This document shows, one piece after another, positions 1 through 8,256 of a stretch of 64,000 nt of DNA. The first letter of the stretch is position 1, and each line of letters opens with the position of its first letter. This stretch comes from Caballeronia calidae (GTDB taxonomy: Bacteria; Pseudomonadota; Gammaproteobacteria; Burkholderiales; Burkholderiaceae), in the NCBI RefSeq assembly GCF_900044055.2, contig NZ_FCOX02000028.1, positions 1 through 64,000 on the forward strand, given 5' to 3'. The notes under the pieces were generated by a model. That model saw only the letters and a list, made by a program, of their open reading frames with translations. It did not search any database and was not told where the DNA came from. The position numbers and the translations under genes were made by a program.

Positions 1-145
1 TACCACACCCATACGTATATCAACAGTGACATTCATCGGTCGTGACGTGCCACCACAAGACTTTATTGGGCACCCCGCCGAAACCCGCGCCGATACAAGG
101 CCTGGCTGTCGAAAATCGCGTTTTTGGCCGTGGAACTGTCGAACT

Positions 146-559
146 CCGGTGATCTCGGCCATCGACGTGCCGTACAAATGGGCGCTCATGATCCGCGAGC
201 CGATGACGCGCTGGAGCTCGGGCAACGCAACGCTGCTCGGCGACGCCTGTCATCCCACGCTGCCGTTCCTCGCGCAGGGCGCGGGCATGGCGCTCGAAGA
301 CGGCTATCTGATCGCGCGCTGCCTCGAGCACTACGAGAACGATCTCCCGCGCGCGCTCGAACGCTTCGAGTCGCTGCGCCTCGAACGCACGTCGCGCATC
401 GTGCGCGGCTCCGCGGCGAACACGAAGCGCTTTCACAATCCCGCCCTCGCGCATGCGGAGGGCGCGGCGGAGTACGTCGATCGCGAGTGGAGCGAAGAGC
501 GCGTGAAGGAGCGCTACAACTGGCTGTTCGAATACGACGTCGATGCCGTCGAAGTCTGA
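146..559 (+). pseudogene. 5'-truncated FAD-dependent aromatic monooxygenase (C-terminal part)
   Basis: Only the C-terminal third of a salicylate/3-hydroxybenzoate hydroxylase-type flavoprotein is present. The reading frame carries the family's second FAD-binding motif (GDACHPTLPFLAQGAGMALEDG region, nt ~239-302) preceded by the usual IDVPYKWAL stretch. Family members are about 380-400 residues; here roughly 138 codons match. The frame stays open back to nt 26, but codons before about nt 146 do not resemble the family, so a junction lies near nt 140-150. The missing FAD GxGxxG domain means it cannot be functional as it stands. The gene ends 54 bp before the VOC gene and was probably the first enzyme of that operon, hydroxylating an aromatic ring. 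The window starts too close to decide between a deletion, an insertion or an assembly edge. Confidence 0.7.
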
Positions 560-613
560 GCGGGCACCCCTCGTCACGTCACGCCTCATCACGCCGCATC
601 AAGGAGACACAGC

Positions 614-1147
614 ATGCCCGATTCCCTGCCGCCGGTGCTCGGCCTGCACCACTTCGCGTGGCGCTGCCGCAATGCCGAAGAAACGCGCCATTTCTACGAG
701 GACATCCTCGGCCTACCGCTGGTTCATCTGATCCGCCTCGACCGCGTGCCGAGCACGGGCGAATACTGCCCGTACGTACATCTGTTCTTCGAGATGGCGG
801 ACGGCTCGAACATCGCGTTCTTCGATCTCGGCGACGACACCGCCGCCGAGCCTTCGCCGAACACGCCGCCGTGGGTCAACCACATCGCGCTGCGCCTCGC
901 CACGCTCGACCAGCTCGAAACGATGAAGCAGCGTCTCGTCGATCACGGCATCGAGGTGCTCGGCGTGACCGATCATCACTTCGTGCGCTCGATCTACTTC
1001 TTCGATCCGAACGGCTTGCGGCTCGAACTGACGGTGCCCGTCGCGGCGCCGGAAACGCTCGCGTCGTACCGGACGCACGCTCATGCCGCGCTCGACGCGT
1101 GGGTCGAAGAACGCAAGAACGCCGTACCGGAGACGCCCCTCGCATGA
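614..1147 (+). CDS. VOC (glyoxalase/extradiol dioxygenase) superfamily protein
   Basis: This 177-residue protein is a single vicinal-oxygen-chelate unit with two beta-alpha-beta-beta-beta modules. The likely metal ligands are His13 (LHHFAW), His90 (VNHIAL) and Glu138 (LRLELT), the His-His-Glu pattern of extradiol dioxygenases; Glu60 (FFEMADG) sits where glyoxalase I-type members have an extra ligand. It could cleave a dihydroxylated ring or bind a related substrate; the exact reaction cannot be read from sequence. The ATG is preceded by AAGGAG (601-606) at 7 bp. Its stop overlaps the next start (ATGA), so it is translationally coupled to the fumarylacetoacetase gene, which fits ring cleavage followed by C-C hydrolysis. 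Confidence 0.8.
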   Translation: MPDSLPPVLGLHHFAWRCRNAEETRHFYEDILGLPLVHLIRLDRVPSTGEYCPYVHLFFEMADGSNIAFFDLGDDTAAEPSPNTPPWVNHIALRLATLDQLETMKQRLVDHGIEVLGVTDHHFVRSIYFFDPNGLRLELTVPVAAPETLASYRTHAHAALDAWVEERKNAVPETPLA

Positions 1148-2496
1148 CCGTACTCAACGCCACACACGATCCGGCGCGACGTAGCTGGATCGACTCGGCC
1201 AACCTGCCCGGGGCGGATTTCCCGATCCAGAACTTGCCGTTCGGCGCTTTCGAACGCGATGGCGTCGCGCGCGCCGGCGTCGCGATCGGCGAGCATGCCG
1301 TGGATCTGCAAGCGCTCGCCGGCAGCGGCCTGCTCGATGCGGGCAGCGACGCCGCCCTCGCCTGCGAAGCCACGCGCGACGGCACGCTCAACCGCCTGAT
1401 GGCGATGCCGCACCGCTATGCGAGCGCCCTGCGCGCCGCGCTTGCCGATCTGCTGAAAAGCGACGCGCCGCAGCGTGCCCGCGTGCAGCAGCAAACCGAT
1501 GCGCTGTTGCCGCGCATCGACTCGCTCGCACTGCGCCTGCCGTGCGAAGTCGGCGACTACACCGACTTTCTGACGTCGCTGCATCACACCGAGCGGCACG
1601 GGCGCTACAAGGGTCTCGCCGATCCGCTGCCGCCCGCGTTCAAGTCGCTGCCGATCGCGTATCACGGACGCGCTTCGTCGTTGCGCGTGAGCGGCGGCGA
1701 TGTGCGCCGTCCGCACGGCCAATATCGCGATGCGAACGGACAGATCGTGTTCGGCCCCGCGCCCGCGCTCGATTTTGAGCTGGAACTCGCGGCGTGGATC
1801 GGCCAGGGCAATGCGTTCACGCAGCCGATCGCCGTCGACGATGCGGCCGCGCACATCTTCGGTTATTCGCTGCTCAACGACTGGTCCGCGAAAAGCATTC
1901 AGTGGTTCGAACAGGTGCTCGGCCCGTTTCTCGGCAAAAGCTTCCATTCGAGCGTGTCGCCGTGGATCGTCACGTCGGAGGCGCTCGCGCCGTTCCGCAA
2001 GGCGCTGGCCGCGCGCGCATCGGATGATCCGCCGCTCATGGCGCATCTGCACGGCGCGCGCGATCAGCAGGAAGGCGGGCTGCATCTGGAGCTGCACGCG
2101 CATCTGTCGACGCGGCACTTGCGCGAAGCCGGCGCCGATGCCGTTCGCATCACGCACACGCATCTCGACAATCTGTACTGGACGTTCGCGCAGATGGTCG
2201 CGCATCACACGAGCAACGGCTGCAATCTGCGCCCCGGCGACCTGCTCGGCAGCGGCACGATTTCCGGCGCGGATGACGCGGCGCGCGCGTGCATCACGGA
2301 GCTGACCAACGCGGGCCGCGATCCGCTGCGCCTGCCGAACGGCGAAACGCGCACCGCGCTCGAAGACGGCGACGAAATCGTGCTGAGCGCACGCGCGACG
2401 AAAGCGGGTGCGGTATCGATCGGCTTCGGGGAATGCCGTGGCCGCATCGCGCCGGCGTTCGCGTTCGCGTCCGGCGAAGCGGAGGCCGCGGCATGA
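1144..2496 (+). CDS. fahA: Fumarylacetoacetase
   Basis: This 450-residue protein is full length for the fumarylacetoacetase family (about 420-440) and hydrolyses a beta-diketo acid such as fumarylacetoacetate to fumarate and acetoacetate. Metal and catalytic positions are present: Asp138 in GDYTDF, a following His-His pair (147-148), Glu212 and Glu214 in DFELELA, Asp246 in LLNDWSA and Lys265 in FLGKSF; the YHGRASS motif is intact. An N-terminal SH3-like domain covers about residues 1-125. It overlaps both neighbours by ATGA junctions. No homogentisate dioxygenase or maleylacetoacetate isomerase is nearby, so the natural substrate may be another ring-fission product and not the tyrosine-pathway intermediate. 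The family call is firm; the substrate is not. Confidence 0.88.
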   Translation: MTVLNATHDPARRSWIDSANLPGADFPIQNLPFGAFERDGVARAGVAIGEHAVDLQALAGSGLLDAGSDAALACEATRDGTLNRLMAMPHRYASALRAALADLLKSDAPQRARVQQQTDALLPRIDSLALRLPCEVGDYTDFLTSLHHTERHGRYKGLADPLPPAFKSLPIAYHGRASSLRVSGGDVRRPHGQYRDANGQIVFGPAPALDFELELAAWIGQGNAFTQPIAVDDAAAHIFGYSLLNDWSAKSIQWFEQVLGPFLGKSFHSSVSPWIVTSEALAPFRKALAARASDDPPLMAHLHGARDQQEGGLHLELHAHLSTRHLREAGADAVRITHTHLDNLYWTFAQMVAHHTSNGCNLRPGDLLGSGTISGADDAARACITELTNAGRDPLRLPNGETRTALEDGDEIVLSARATKAGAVSIGFGECRGRIAPAFAFASGEAEAAA

Positions 2497-3260
2497 CGCA
2501 GGCGCTCAACGGCTACGTGCAGGTCGGCCACGGCCCGCGCAAGGTGCTCGCGATGAACGGCTGGTTCGGCAGCGCCGACGACTGGCAGCCGCTCGTCCCC
2601 GCACTCGATACGGATGCGTTCAGCTACGTCTTCTTCGACTATCGCGGCTACGGCCGCTCGCGCGAGCGCGACGGGGCGTTCACCTTCGATGAAGCAGCGC
2701 GGGACGTGCTCGCGCTCGCCGATCATCTCGGCTGGAACAGCTTCAGCCTGATCGGTCATTCGATGGGCGGCGTCGCGATCCAGCGCGTGCTGCTCGCCGC
2801 GGGCGATCGCATCGAGCGCATGGCGGGCGTGTGCGCCGTGCCCGCGTGCGGCTCGCGCATGGACGAAACGCGCCTTGCGGCATTTCGCGCCGCCGTGGAC
2901 GACATCGAGCGGCGCGCGGCGATCATCGCGTTCTCGACCGGCAATCGCCTCGCGCCGCGTTTCACCGCCCATCTCGCGCGGGAATCGCAGCGGCTATCGC
3001 GCGCCGATGCCTTCGCGGGCTATCTGCCGCATTGGGCGGCGAGCGATTTTTCGGCTGACGTAACGGGCAACGAGACGCCGGTGAAGCTCTTCATCGGCGA
3101 GCACGATCCCACGCTGACCGCCGACGTGATGAACCGCACCTGGCTCGCGTGGTATCCGCGCGCGAGCGTCGAGACCATCGCGAACGCGGGCCATTACCCG
3201 ATGTACGAAGCGCCCGTCGCCCTCGCGACCTCACTCGAAAACTGGCTGAAACAGGCCTGA
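2493..3260 (+). CDS. Alpha/beta hydrolase
   Basis: A 255-residue alpha/beta-hydrolase-fold enzyme. The nucleophile elbow is GHSMGG with Ser90; the acid is probably Asp205 (GEHDPT) and the base His234 (NAGHYP), in the correct order for a catalytic triad. It resembles the meta-cleavage/3-oxoadipate enol-lactonase group by length and layout but carries no feature that fixes the substrate. It starts inside the stop of the fumarylacetoacetase gene (ATGA overlap). In this operon it would act as an ester, lactone or C-C bond hydrolase on a ring-cleavage intermediate (inference). Confidence 0.82.
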   Translation: MTQALNGYVQVGHGPRKVLAMNGWFGSADDWQPLVPALDTDAFSYVFFDYRGYGRSRERDGAFTFDEAARDVLALADHLGWNSFSLIGHSMGGVAIQRVLLAAGDRIERMAGVCAVPACGSRMDETRLAAFRAAVDDIERRAAIIAFSTGNRLAPRFTAHLARESQRLSRADAFAGYLPHWAASDFSADVTGNETPVKLFIGEHDPTLTADVMNRTWLAWYPRASVETIANAGHYPMYEAPVALATSLENWLKQA

Positions 3261-3284
3261 CGGCCACGGGCCGCAGGAGACTTC

Positions 3285-4103
3285 ATGTACGAGACTCTAT
3301 ATCTGCGCGCGTCGTCGCTCGACGAAGCAGCCGCATGGCTGCGCGAGCACGAGGACGCCCGGCCGCTGTCGGGCGGCATGACGCTGATTCCCACCCTCAA
3401 GCAGCGGCTTGCCGCGCCTTCGCATCTGATCGACCTCACGCGCATCAAGGCGATGCGCGGCGTGAGCGTCGAAGGTGGCGTGCTGCGCGTCGGCGCGCTG
3501 ACGAAGCATGCCGAAGTGGCCGCCTCGCACGTGGTCGCAGAAGCGATTCCCGCGCTCGCGCAGCTCGCGAACGTGATCGCCGATCCGCAGGTGCGCAATC
3601 GCGGCACGATGGGCGGCTCGGTCGCGAACAACGACCCCGCCGCCGACTATCCGAGCGCCGTGCTCGCGCTGAACGCGCAGGTGCTCACGTCGCAACGGCG
3701 CATCGCCGCCGACGACTTTTTCGTCGATACCTTCGAGACCGCGCTGGAACCGGCCGAGCTCGTGACGGGCTTCGAGTATCCGCTCCCGTTGCGCGCCGCG
3801 TATGCGAAGTTCCGCCAGCCGGCATCGGGCTATGCCGTGGTGGGCGTGTTCATCGCCCAGTTCGCGGATGCGATTCGCGTCGCGGTCACCGGCGCGGGTG
3901 CGTCGGTGTTCCGCTGGCTCGACGCCGAAGCCGCGCTCGCCGCCGATCTGTCCGACACCGCGCTAGACGCACTGAAGATGGACGCCGGCATGCTGCCCGA
4001 CGACGCCAACGGCTCGTCGTCGTATCGCGCCCATCTGATCGAAACCTACGCGCGCCGCGCATTGCAGGCGCTGCTGACGCAGCCGCTGCGGCAGCCTGCC
4101 TAA
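3285..4103 (+). CDS. Molybdenum hydroxylase FAD-binding (medium) subunit, CoxM-like
   Basis: This 272-residue protein is the FAD subunit of a xanthine-dehydrogenase/CO-dehydrogenase-type molybdenum hydroxylase. It has the two family FAD signatures: PLSGGMTLIP near residue 26-35 and VRNRGTMGGSVANNDPAADYP near residue 103-123. Length is typical (about 270-290). It would pass electrons from the 2Fe-2S subunit to NAD or a membrane acceptor. A good ribosome binding site (AGGAG) lies 6 bp before the ATG. Order here is M, G, S, L with gaps of 22 bp or less, so the four genes form one transcription unit. Confidence 0.9.
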   Translation: MYETLYLRASSLDEAAAWLREHEDARPLSGGMTLIPTLKQRLAAPSHLIDLTRIKAMRGVSVEGGVLRVGALTKHAEVAASHVVAEAIPALAQLANVIADPQVRNRGTMGGSVANNDPAADYPSAVLALNAQVLTSQRRIAADDFFVDTFETALEPAELVTGFEYPLPLRAAYAKFRQPASGYAVVGVFIAQFADAIRVAVTGAGASVFRWLDAEAALAADLSDTALDALKMDAGMLPDDANGSSSYRAHLIETYARRALQALLTQPLRQPA

Positions 4104-4125
4104 ACCGTTTTCAGGAGACACACAC

Positions 4126-4593
4126 ATGGAGTTCACCGGATCGCAGACCATCGCCGCCACGCGTGAGCAGGTATGGGAAGGCTTGAACGATCCCGCAGTG
4201 CTGCAGGCATGCGTGCCGGGCTGCGAGGAATTCGTCGGCGAAAGCGACAGCGAGTACAGGGCCGTGGTGGTCGCCAAGGTCGGCCCCGTCAAGGCGCGTT
4301 TCAAGGGCACGCTCGTGATCTCGGATCGCGACGGCCCGAACGGCTACAAGATCCTGGGCCAGGGCGAAGGGGGCATCGCGGGCTTCGGCAAGATGAACGC
4401 GACGGTCACGCTCGCCGACGCCGACGAAGGCGGCACGCTCCTCACCTACGTCGCCGACGCGCAAGTGGGCGGCAAGCTCGCGCAGATCGGCTCGCGCCTC
4501 GTCACGTCGGTGGCGAACAAGCTCGCGGCGGAATTCTTCACGCGCTTCAACGCGACGATGAGCGCCCCGGCGAACGCCGACGCGTCGCAGTGA
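4126..4593 (+). CDS. CoxG-like SRPBCC protein
   Basis: This 155-residue protein has the SRPBCC/CoxG fold start (MEFTGS...VWEGLNDPAVLQACVPGCEE pattern) and the family's GGxLAQIGSRLV-type motif near residue 120. In CO dehydrogenase operons CoxG helps anchor the enzyme to the membrane. This copy is shorter than the Oligotropha type and lacks a C-terminal hydrophobic segment, ending in a short Ala-rich tail. It may therefore bind a lipophilic substrate or act in maturation and not as an anchor (inference). It sits between the FAD and the iron-sulfur subunit genes, 22 and 18 bp from them. Confidence 0.85.
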   Translation: MEFTGSQTIAATREQVWEGLNDPAVLQACVPGCEEFVGESDSEYRAVVVAKVGPVKARFKGTLVISDRDGPNGYKILGQGEGGIAGFGKMNATVTLADADEGGTLLTYVADAQVGGKLAQIGSRLVTSVANKLAAEFFTRFNATMSAPANADASQ

Positions 4594-4611
4594 GCACGCG
4601 GGGAACGAACC

Positions 4612-5121
4612 ATGGCTGACATTCAACTACGCGTAAACGGCGTCGACGTGACGCGCACCGTGCCCGATCAGACGCTGCTCGTCGAATTCCTGCGCGAGAC
4701 GCTGCGCCTCACCGGCACGCACGTCGGCTGCGACACGAGCCAGTGCGGCGCGTGCACGGTGCATCTCGACGGCGTATCGGTGAAGTCGTGCACGGTGCTC
4801 GCCGCGCAGGCGAGCGGCGGCACGGTCACGACGGTCGAAGGGCTGCGCGAAAACAATGACGCGCCGCTGCACCCGGTGCAGAACGCGTTCGTGCAGTGCC
4901 ACGGCCTGCAGTGCGGCTTCTGCACGCCGGGCATGATCATGTCGTCGAGCTTCTATCTGCGCGAGCAGCCTTCGCTCGACGAAGAAAGCATCTGCCACGC
5001 GCTCGAAGGCAACATCTGCCGTTGCACGGGCTACGTGAACATCATCGAGGCCGTGCGCCATGCGGCGCACGAGATGTATCCCGCGCTCGCCGACGCCACC
5101 ACGGAGGACGCCAAGCGATGA
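4612..5121 (+). CDS. Molybdenum hydroxylase 2Fe-2S (small) subunit, CoxS-like
   Basis: A 169-residue protein with two 2Fe-2S clusters. The plant-ferredoxin-type cluster uses the Cys residues in GCDTSQCGACTVHLDG and a fourth Cys in VKSCTVL. The C-terminal cluster uses CGFCTPGM and CRCTGY. Both motifs are complete. It carries electrons from the molybdenum centre to FAD. Its stop overlaps the start of the large subunit gene (ATGA), enforcing stoichiometric translation. Confidence 0.93.
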   Translation: MADIQLRVNGVDVTRTVPDQTLLVEFLRETLRLTGTHVGCDTSQCGACTVHLDGVSVKSCTVLAAQASGGTVTTVEGLRENNDAPLHPVQNAFVQCHGLQCGFCTPGMIMSSSFYLREQPSLDEESICHALEGNICRCTGYVNIIEAVRHAAHEMYPALADATTEDAKR

Positions 5122-7451
5122 TCGGCCAACCCATCCCGCGCCGCGAAGACCGGCGCTTCGTGACCGGCAACGGCCAATACACCGACGATCTGCGTGTCGA
5201 TGGGCAGGTGCATGCGGCCTTCCTGCGCTCGCCTCACGCGCACGCGGCGCTGCGTTCCGTCGATGTGTCGGCCGCGCGCGAGGCGCCCGGCGTGATCGCG
5301 GTGCTCGTCGGCCAGGATTATCTCGACGATGGCTATCAGGGCGTCGATCATGTGCCCAATCCGATCGATGCCGTCGATGCCACCAAGAAGGCATTCCTCA
5401 CCTCGCTGACCGGCGAAATCTTCAACCAGTTGCATATTCCGCTGCCGATCGACCGCGTGCGCTACGTCGGCGAGCCGATCGCGATGGTCATCGCCGAAAC
5501 CGCGCTCGCCGCGCGCAACGCGACGGAAATGATCGATGTCGATTACGACGAGCTCGATGCCGTCGTCAATGCCGCCGACGCGATGCAGGACGGCGCGCCG
5601 CAACTGTGGGACGGCGCGGCGCACAACCTGTGCTTCCAGACGCAGATCGGCGATCGCGACGAAGCGCGCCGCACCATCGCCGATGCGCCGTTCGTGCTCA
5701 CGCGCGAGTTCCATCACAGCCGCGTCGTGAATTGCCAGATGGAGCCGCGCAGCGCGATCGGCGTGTTCGACGGCGAAAGCGGCGTCTACACGCTGATCTC
5801 GGGCAGCCAGGGCGCGGTGCGGCAGAAAATCTGCCTCGCGCTCGCGCTGAAAGTGCCGCCCGAGCAGGTGCGCGTGGTGTGCCCCGATACCGGCGGCGGC
5901 TTCGGCCCGCGTTCGTTCATCTACGTCGAGCAGCTCGCCGTGGTGTGGGCCGCGCGGCGCTTGGGGCGGCCGGTGAAGTGGACGAGCGATCGCAGCGAAG
6001 CGTTCCTCTCCGACTATCAGGGCCGCGACCAGATCATCCGCGCCACCTTCGGCTTCTCGCGCGACGGCCGCATTCTCGCCATCGACAACGAGTGGATCGG
6101 CAACGTCGGCGCGCATACGGTGTCCTATGTGCCGATGTCGAACGGCACGCGCATCATGACGACGGTCTACGACGTGCCGCTCGCCGCGGTGCACATCAGC
6201 GCCGTGCTGACGAACACGGTGCCGACCGCGCCGTATCGCGGCGCGGGCCGCCCCGAAGCGACGCATGTGATCGAGCGCATGCTCGACCTCGCGGCGGCGG
6301 AACTCGGGCTCGACCGCGCGGAGATTCGCCGCCGCAATCTGATCGCACGCGACAAGCTGCCGTACCGCAGCCCGATGGGACTCACCTACGACAGCGGCGA
6401 GTTCGCGCGCAACATGGCGCGTGCGCTGGAACTCGCGGAATGGGACGGTTTCGAGGCGCGTCGCGCGGCGTCGCGCGAAAGAGGCATGCTGCGCGGCATC
6501 GGGCTCGCGAACTACATCGAGTCGCCGGTGGGCGCGCCGCGCGAACGTATCGAGCTGACGGTATGGCCCGAAGGCCGCATCGATATCGTGTCCGGCACGC
6601 AGTCCACCGGTCAGGGCCACGAAACGACGTTCGCGCAAGTCATCGCGCAGCATCTCGGCGTGCCGATCGATTCGATCACGCTGCGCACCGGCGATACCGC
6701 GTTCGTCAGTGTGGGCGGCGGCAGCCACTCGGACCGCTCGATGCGCCTCGGCGGCATGCTGCTCGTCGATACCGCCGCGCAGATCGTCGCGCTCGGCAAG
6801 CGCGTCGCCGCCGAACTGTTCGATGCCTCGCCCGAGCGCGTGACCTTCGTAAACGGCGCGTTTGCGGACGCGGCTTCATCGCGTGAAATCAGTCTGTTCG
6901 ACGTGGCGGCGCACATCGCGCGCGACGGCCTGCCGGGCGATCGCGCCATGCGCAAGCTCTATGCGGAAGCCGAAGTGAACACGCGCGTGCCCGCGCATCC
7001 GACGGGCGCGGCCGTTTGCGAGCTCGAAGTGGACCCGGACACGGGCGTCGTGAAGCTCGTCAACTACACGTCCGTCGACGATGTCGGCCAGCCGATCAAT
7101 CCGCTGATCGTCGAAGGGCAGGTGCACGGCGGGCTCGCGCAGGGCATCGGCCAGGCGCTCTCGGAAACCTGCTATCTCGATCGCGACACAGGTCAGGTGC
7201 TGACCGGCTCGTACATGGACTACGGCATGCCGCGCGCGGGCGTGATTCCGCGCCTGAACCTCGAACTCACCGAAGATCCGACGCATGGCAATCCGCTGCG
7301 GGTGAAGGGCGGCGGCGAAAGCGGCATCACGCCCGCCACCGCGACGATCTTCAACGCGCTCGCCGACGCGCTCAGGGAATTCGGCAGCGACGAACTCGCG
7401 ATGCCGGCCACGCCGAAAGTCGTGTGGGAATTCATCCATCGCGACGCATGA
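5118..7451 (+). CDS. Molybdenum hydroxylase large (molybdopterin-binding) subunit
   Basis: This 777-residue protein is the catalytic subunit of a xanthine-dehydrogenase-family hydroxylase, inserting water-derived oxygen at an electron-poor carbon. It starts with the usual PIPRREDRRFVTGNGQY segment, has GGGFGPR for cofactor binding, and KGGGESGITPA near the C terminus with the conserved active-site Glu. The active-site loop reads PYRGAGR, the form II signature, not the AYxCSFR loop of true CO dehydrogenase. So it is an aldehyde, N-heterocycle or aromatic-CoA/acid hydroxylase of unknown substrate. An XdhC gene for sulfurated cofactor insertion lies at 10854-11876. Confidence 0.92.
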   Translation: MIGQPIPRREDRRFVTGNGQYTDDLRVDGQVHAAFLRSPHAHAALRSVDVSAAREAPGVIAVLVGQDYLDDGYQGVDHVPNPIDAVDATKKAFLTSLTGEIFNQLHIPLPIDRVRYVGEPIAMVIAETALAARNATEMIDVDYDELDAVVNAADAMQDGAPQLWDGAAHNLCFQTQIGDRDEARRTIADAPFVLTREFHHSRVVNCQMEPRSAIGVFDGESGVYTLISGSQGAVRQKICLALALKVPPEQVRVVCPDTGGGFGPRSFIYVEQLAVVWAARRLGRPVKWTSDRSEAFLSDYQGRDQIIRATFGFSRDGRILAIDNEWIGNVGAHTVSYVPMSNGTRIMTTVYDVPLAAVHISAVLTNTVPTAPYRGAGRPEATHVIERMLDLAAAELGLDRAEIRRRNLIARDKLPYRSPMGLTYDSGEFARNMARALELAEWDGFEARRAASRERGMLRGIGLANYIESPVGAPRERIELTVWPEGRIDIVSGTQSTGQGHETTFAQVIAQHLGVPIDSITLRTGDTAFVSVGGGSHSDRSMRLGGMLLVDTAAQIVALGKRVAAELFDASPERVTFVNGAFADAASSREISLFDVAAHIARDGLPGDRAMRKLYAEAEVNTRVPAHPTGAAVCELEVDPDTGVVKLVNYTSVDDVGQPINPLIVEGQVHGGLAQGIGQALSETCYLDRDTGQVLTGSYMDYGMPRAGVIPRLNLELTEDPTHGNPLRVKGGGESGITPATATIFNALADALREFGSDELAMPATPKVVWEFIHRDA

Positions 7452-7475
7452 ACACGCTTCAATAAGGAGACCAGC

Positions 7476-8201
7476 ATGACCAGCCCTCACATTGCGATCC
7501 GCCGCACCGGACCGCTCGTGGACGTGGTGCTCGACCATCCGGAAAACGGCAATCTGATCGACGCGCCGATGAGCGCGACGATCATCGAAACCGTCACGAC
7601 CCTCGACGACGACGTGAAGCTCGTGCGCATCCTGTCGAGCGGTCCCGACTTCTGCCGCGGCCGCCTCTCGCCGATGCCGCCGAAGGACGCGAAGCCGTCC
7701 GCCGAAACGCTGCGCCGCGTGGTCGCCGCGCCGCCGCTCGCGCTCTACGACGCGCTCAAGGCCGTGCGCGTGCCGGTGGTGTCGGTCGTGCGCGGCGAAG
7801 CGCTCGGCGTGGGCTGCGCGCTCGCGGGCGTGTGCGACATCGCGCTCGCGTCCGACGACGCCGTGTTCCAGATTCCCGAAATGGAACGCGACATCCCGCC
7901 GACGCTCGTGATGTCGGCGCTGATCGGCCGCGTGCCGGTGAAGACCGTCGCGCACATGGTGCTGAGCCGCGCGCGTCTCTCTGCGGGCGAAGCACTGCAG
8001 GCGGGGCTCGTGAGCCGCGTCGTGCCCGCCGCGAATCTCGACGCCGAAGCGGATGCGCTCGTCGACACGCTGCTCGGATGCAGCGCCGTCACGTTGCGCG
8101 CGGTGACGCAGTTCCTGCATCTCGCGCCCGAAATGCCCGCGAGCGGCGCGAGCGGCTTCGCCGCGCATCTCGCGGCGACGGCGCTTTCCGCGCGCTTCTG
8201 A
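7476..8201 (+). CDS. Enoyl-CoA hydratase/isomerase (crotonase) family protein
   Basis: A 241-residue crotonase-fold protein. The oxyanion-hole region reads RGEALGVGCALAG (about residues 108-120) and the second catalytic region IPEMERDIPP follows. The first oxyanion motif is altered: SSGPDFCRGRLS replaces the usual GxGxxFsAGxD. This suggests an unusual substrate or reaction such as a cyclic dienoyl-CoA. AAGGAG precedes the ATG at about 7 bp. The gene sits 24 bp after the molybdenum hydroxylase and 55 bp before the UbiD gene. No CoA ligase occurs in this operon, but one lies at 12980-14521. Confidence 0.82.
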   Translation: MTSPHIAIRRTGPLVDVVLDHPENGNLIDAPMSATIIETVTTLDDDVKLVRILSSGPDFCRGRLSPMPPKDAKPSAETLRRVVAAPPLALYDALKAVRVPVVSVVRGEALGVGCALAGVCDIALASDDAVFQIPEMERDIPPTLVMSALIGRVPVKTVAHMVLSRARLSAGEALQAGLVSRVVPAANLDAEADALVDTLLGCSAVTLRAVTQFLHLAPEMPASGASGFAAHLAATALSARF

Positions 8202-8256
8202 CGATCTCGCGAAGCCGCCGCCCCGCACGACGAATCCACGCATCAAGGAACCCAGA

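Noticed and set aside
3285..7451. True carbon monoxide dehydrogenase
   Set aside because: The large subunit has the PYRGAGR loop and not the AYxCSFR active-site loop of form I CODH, and coxDEF genes are missing.
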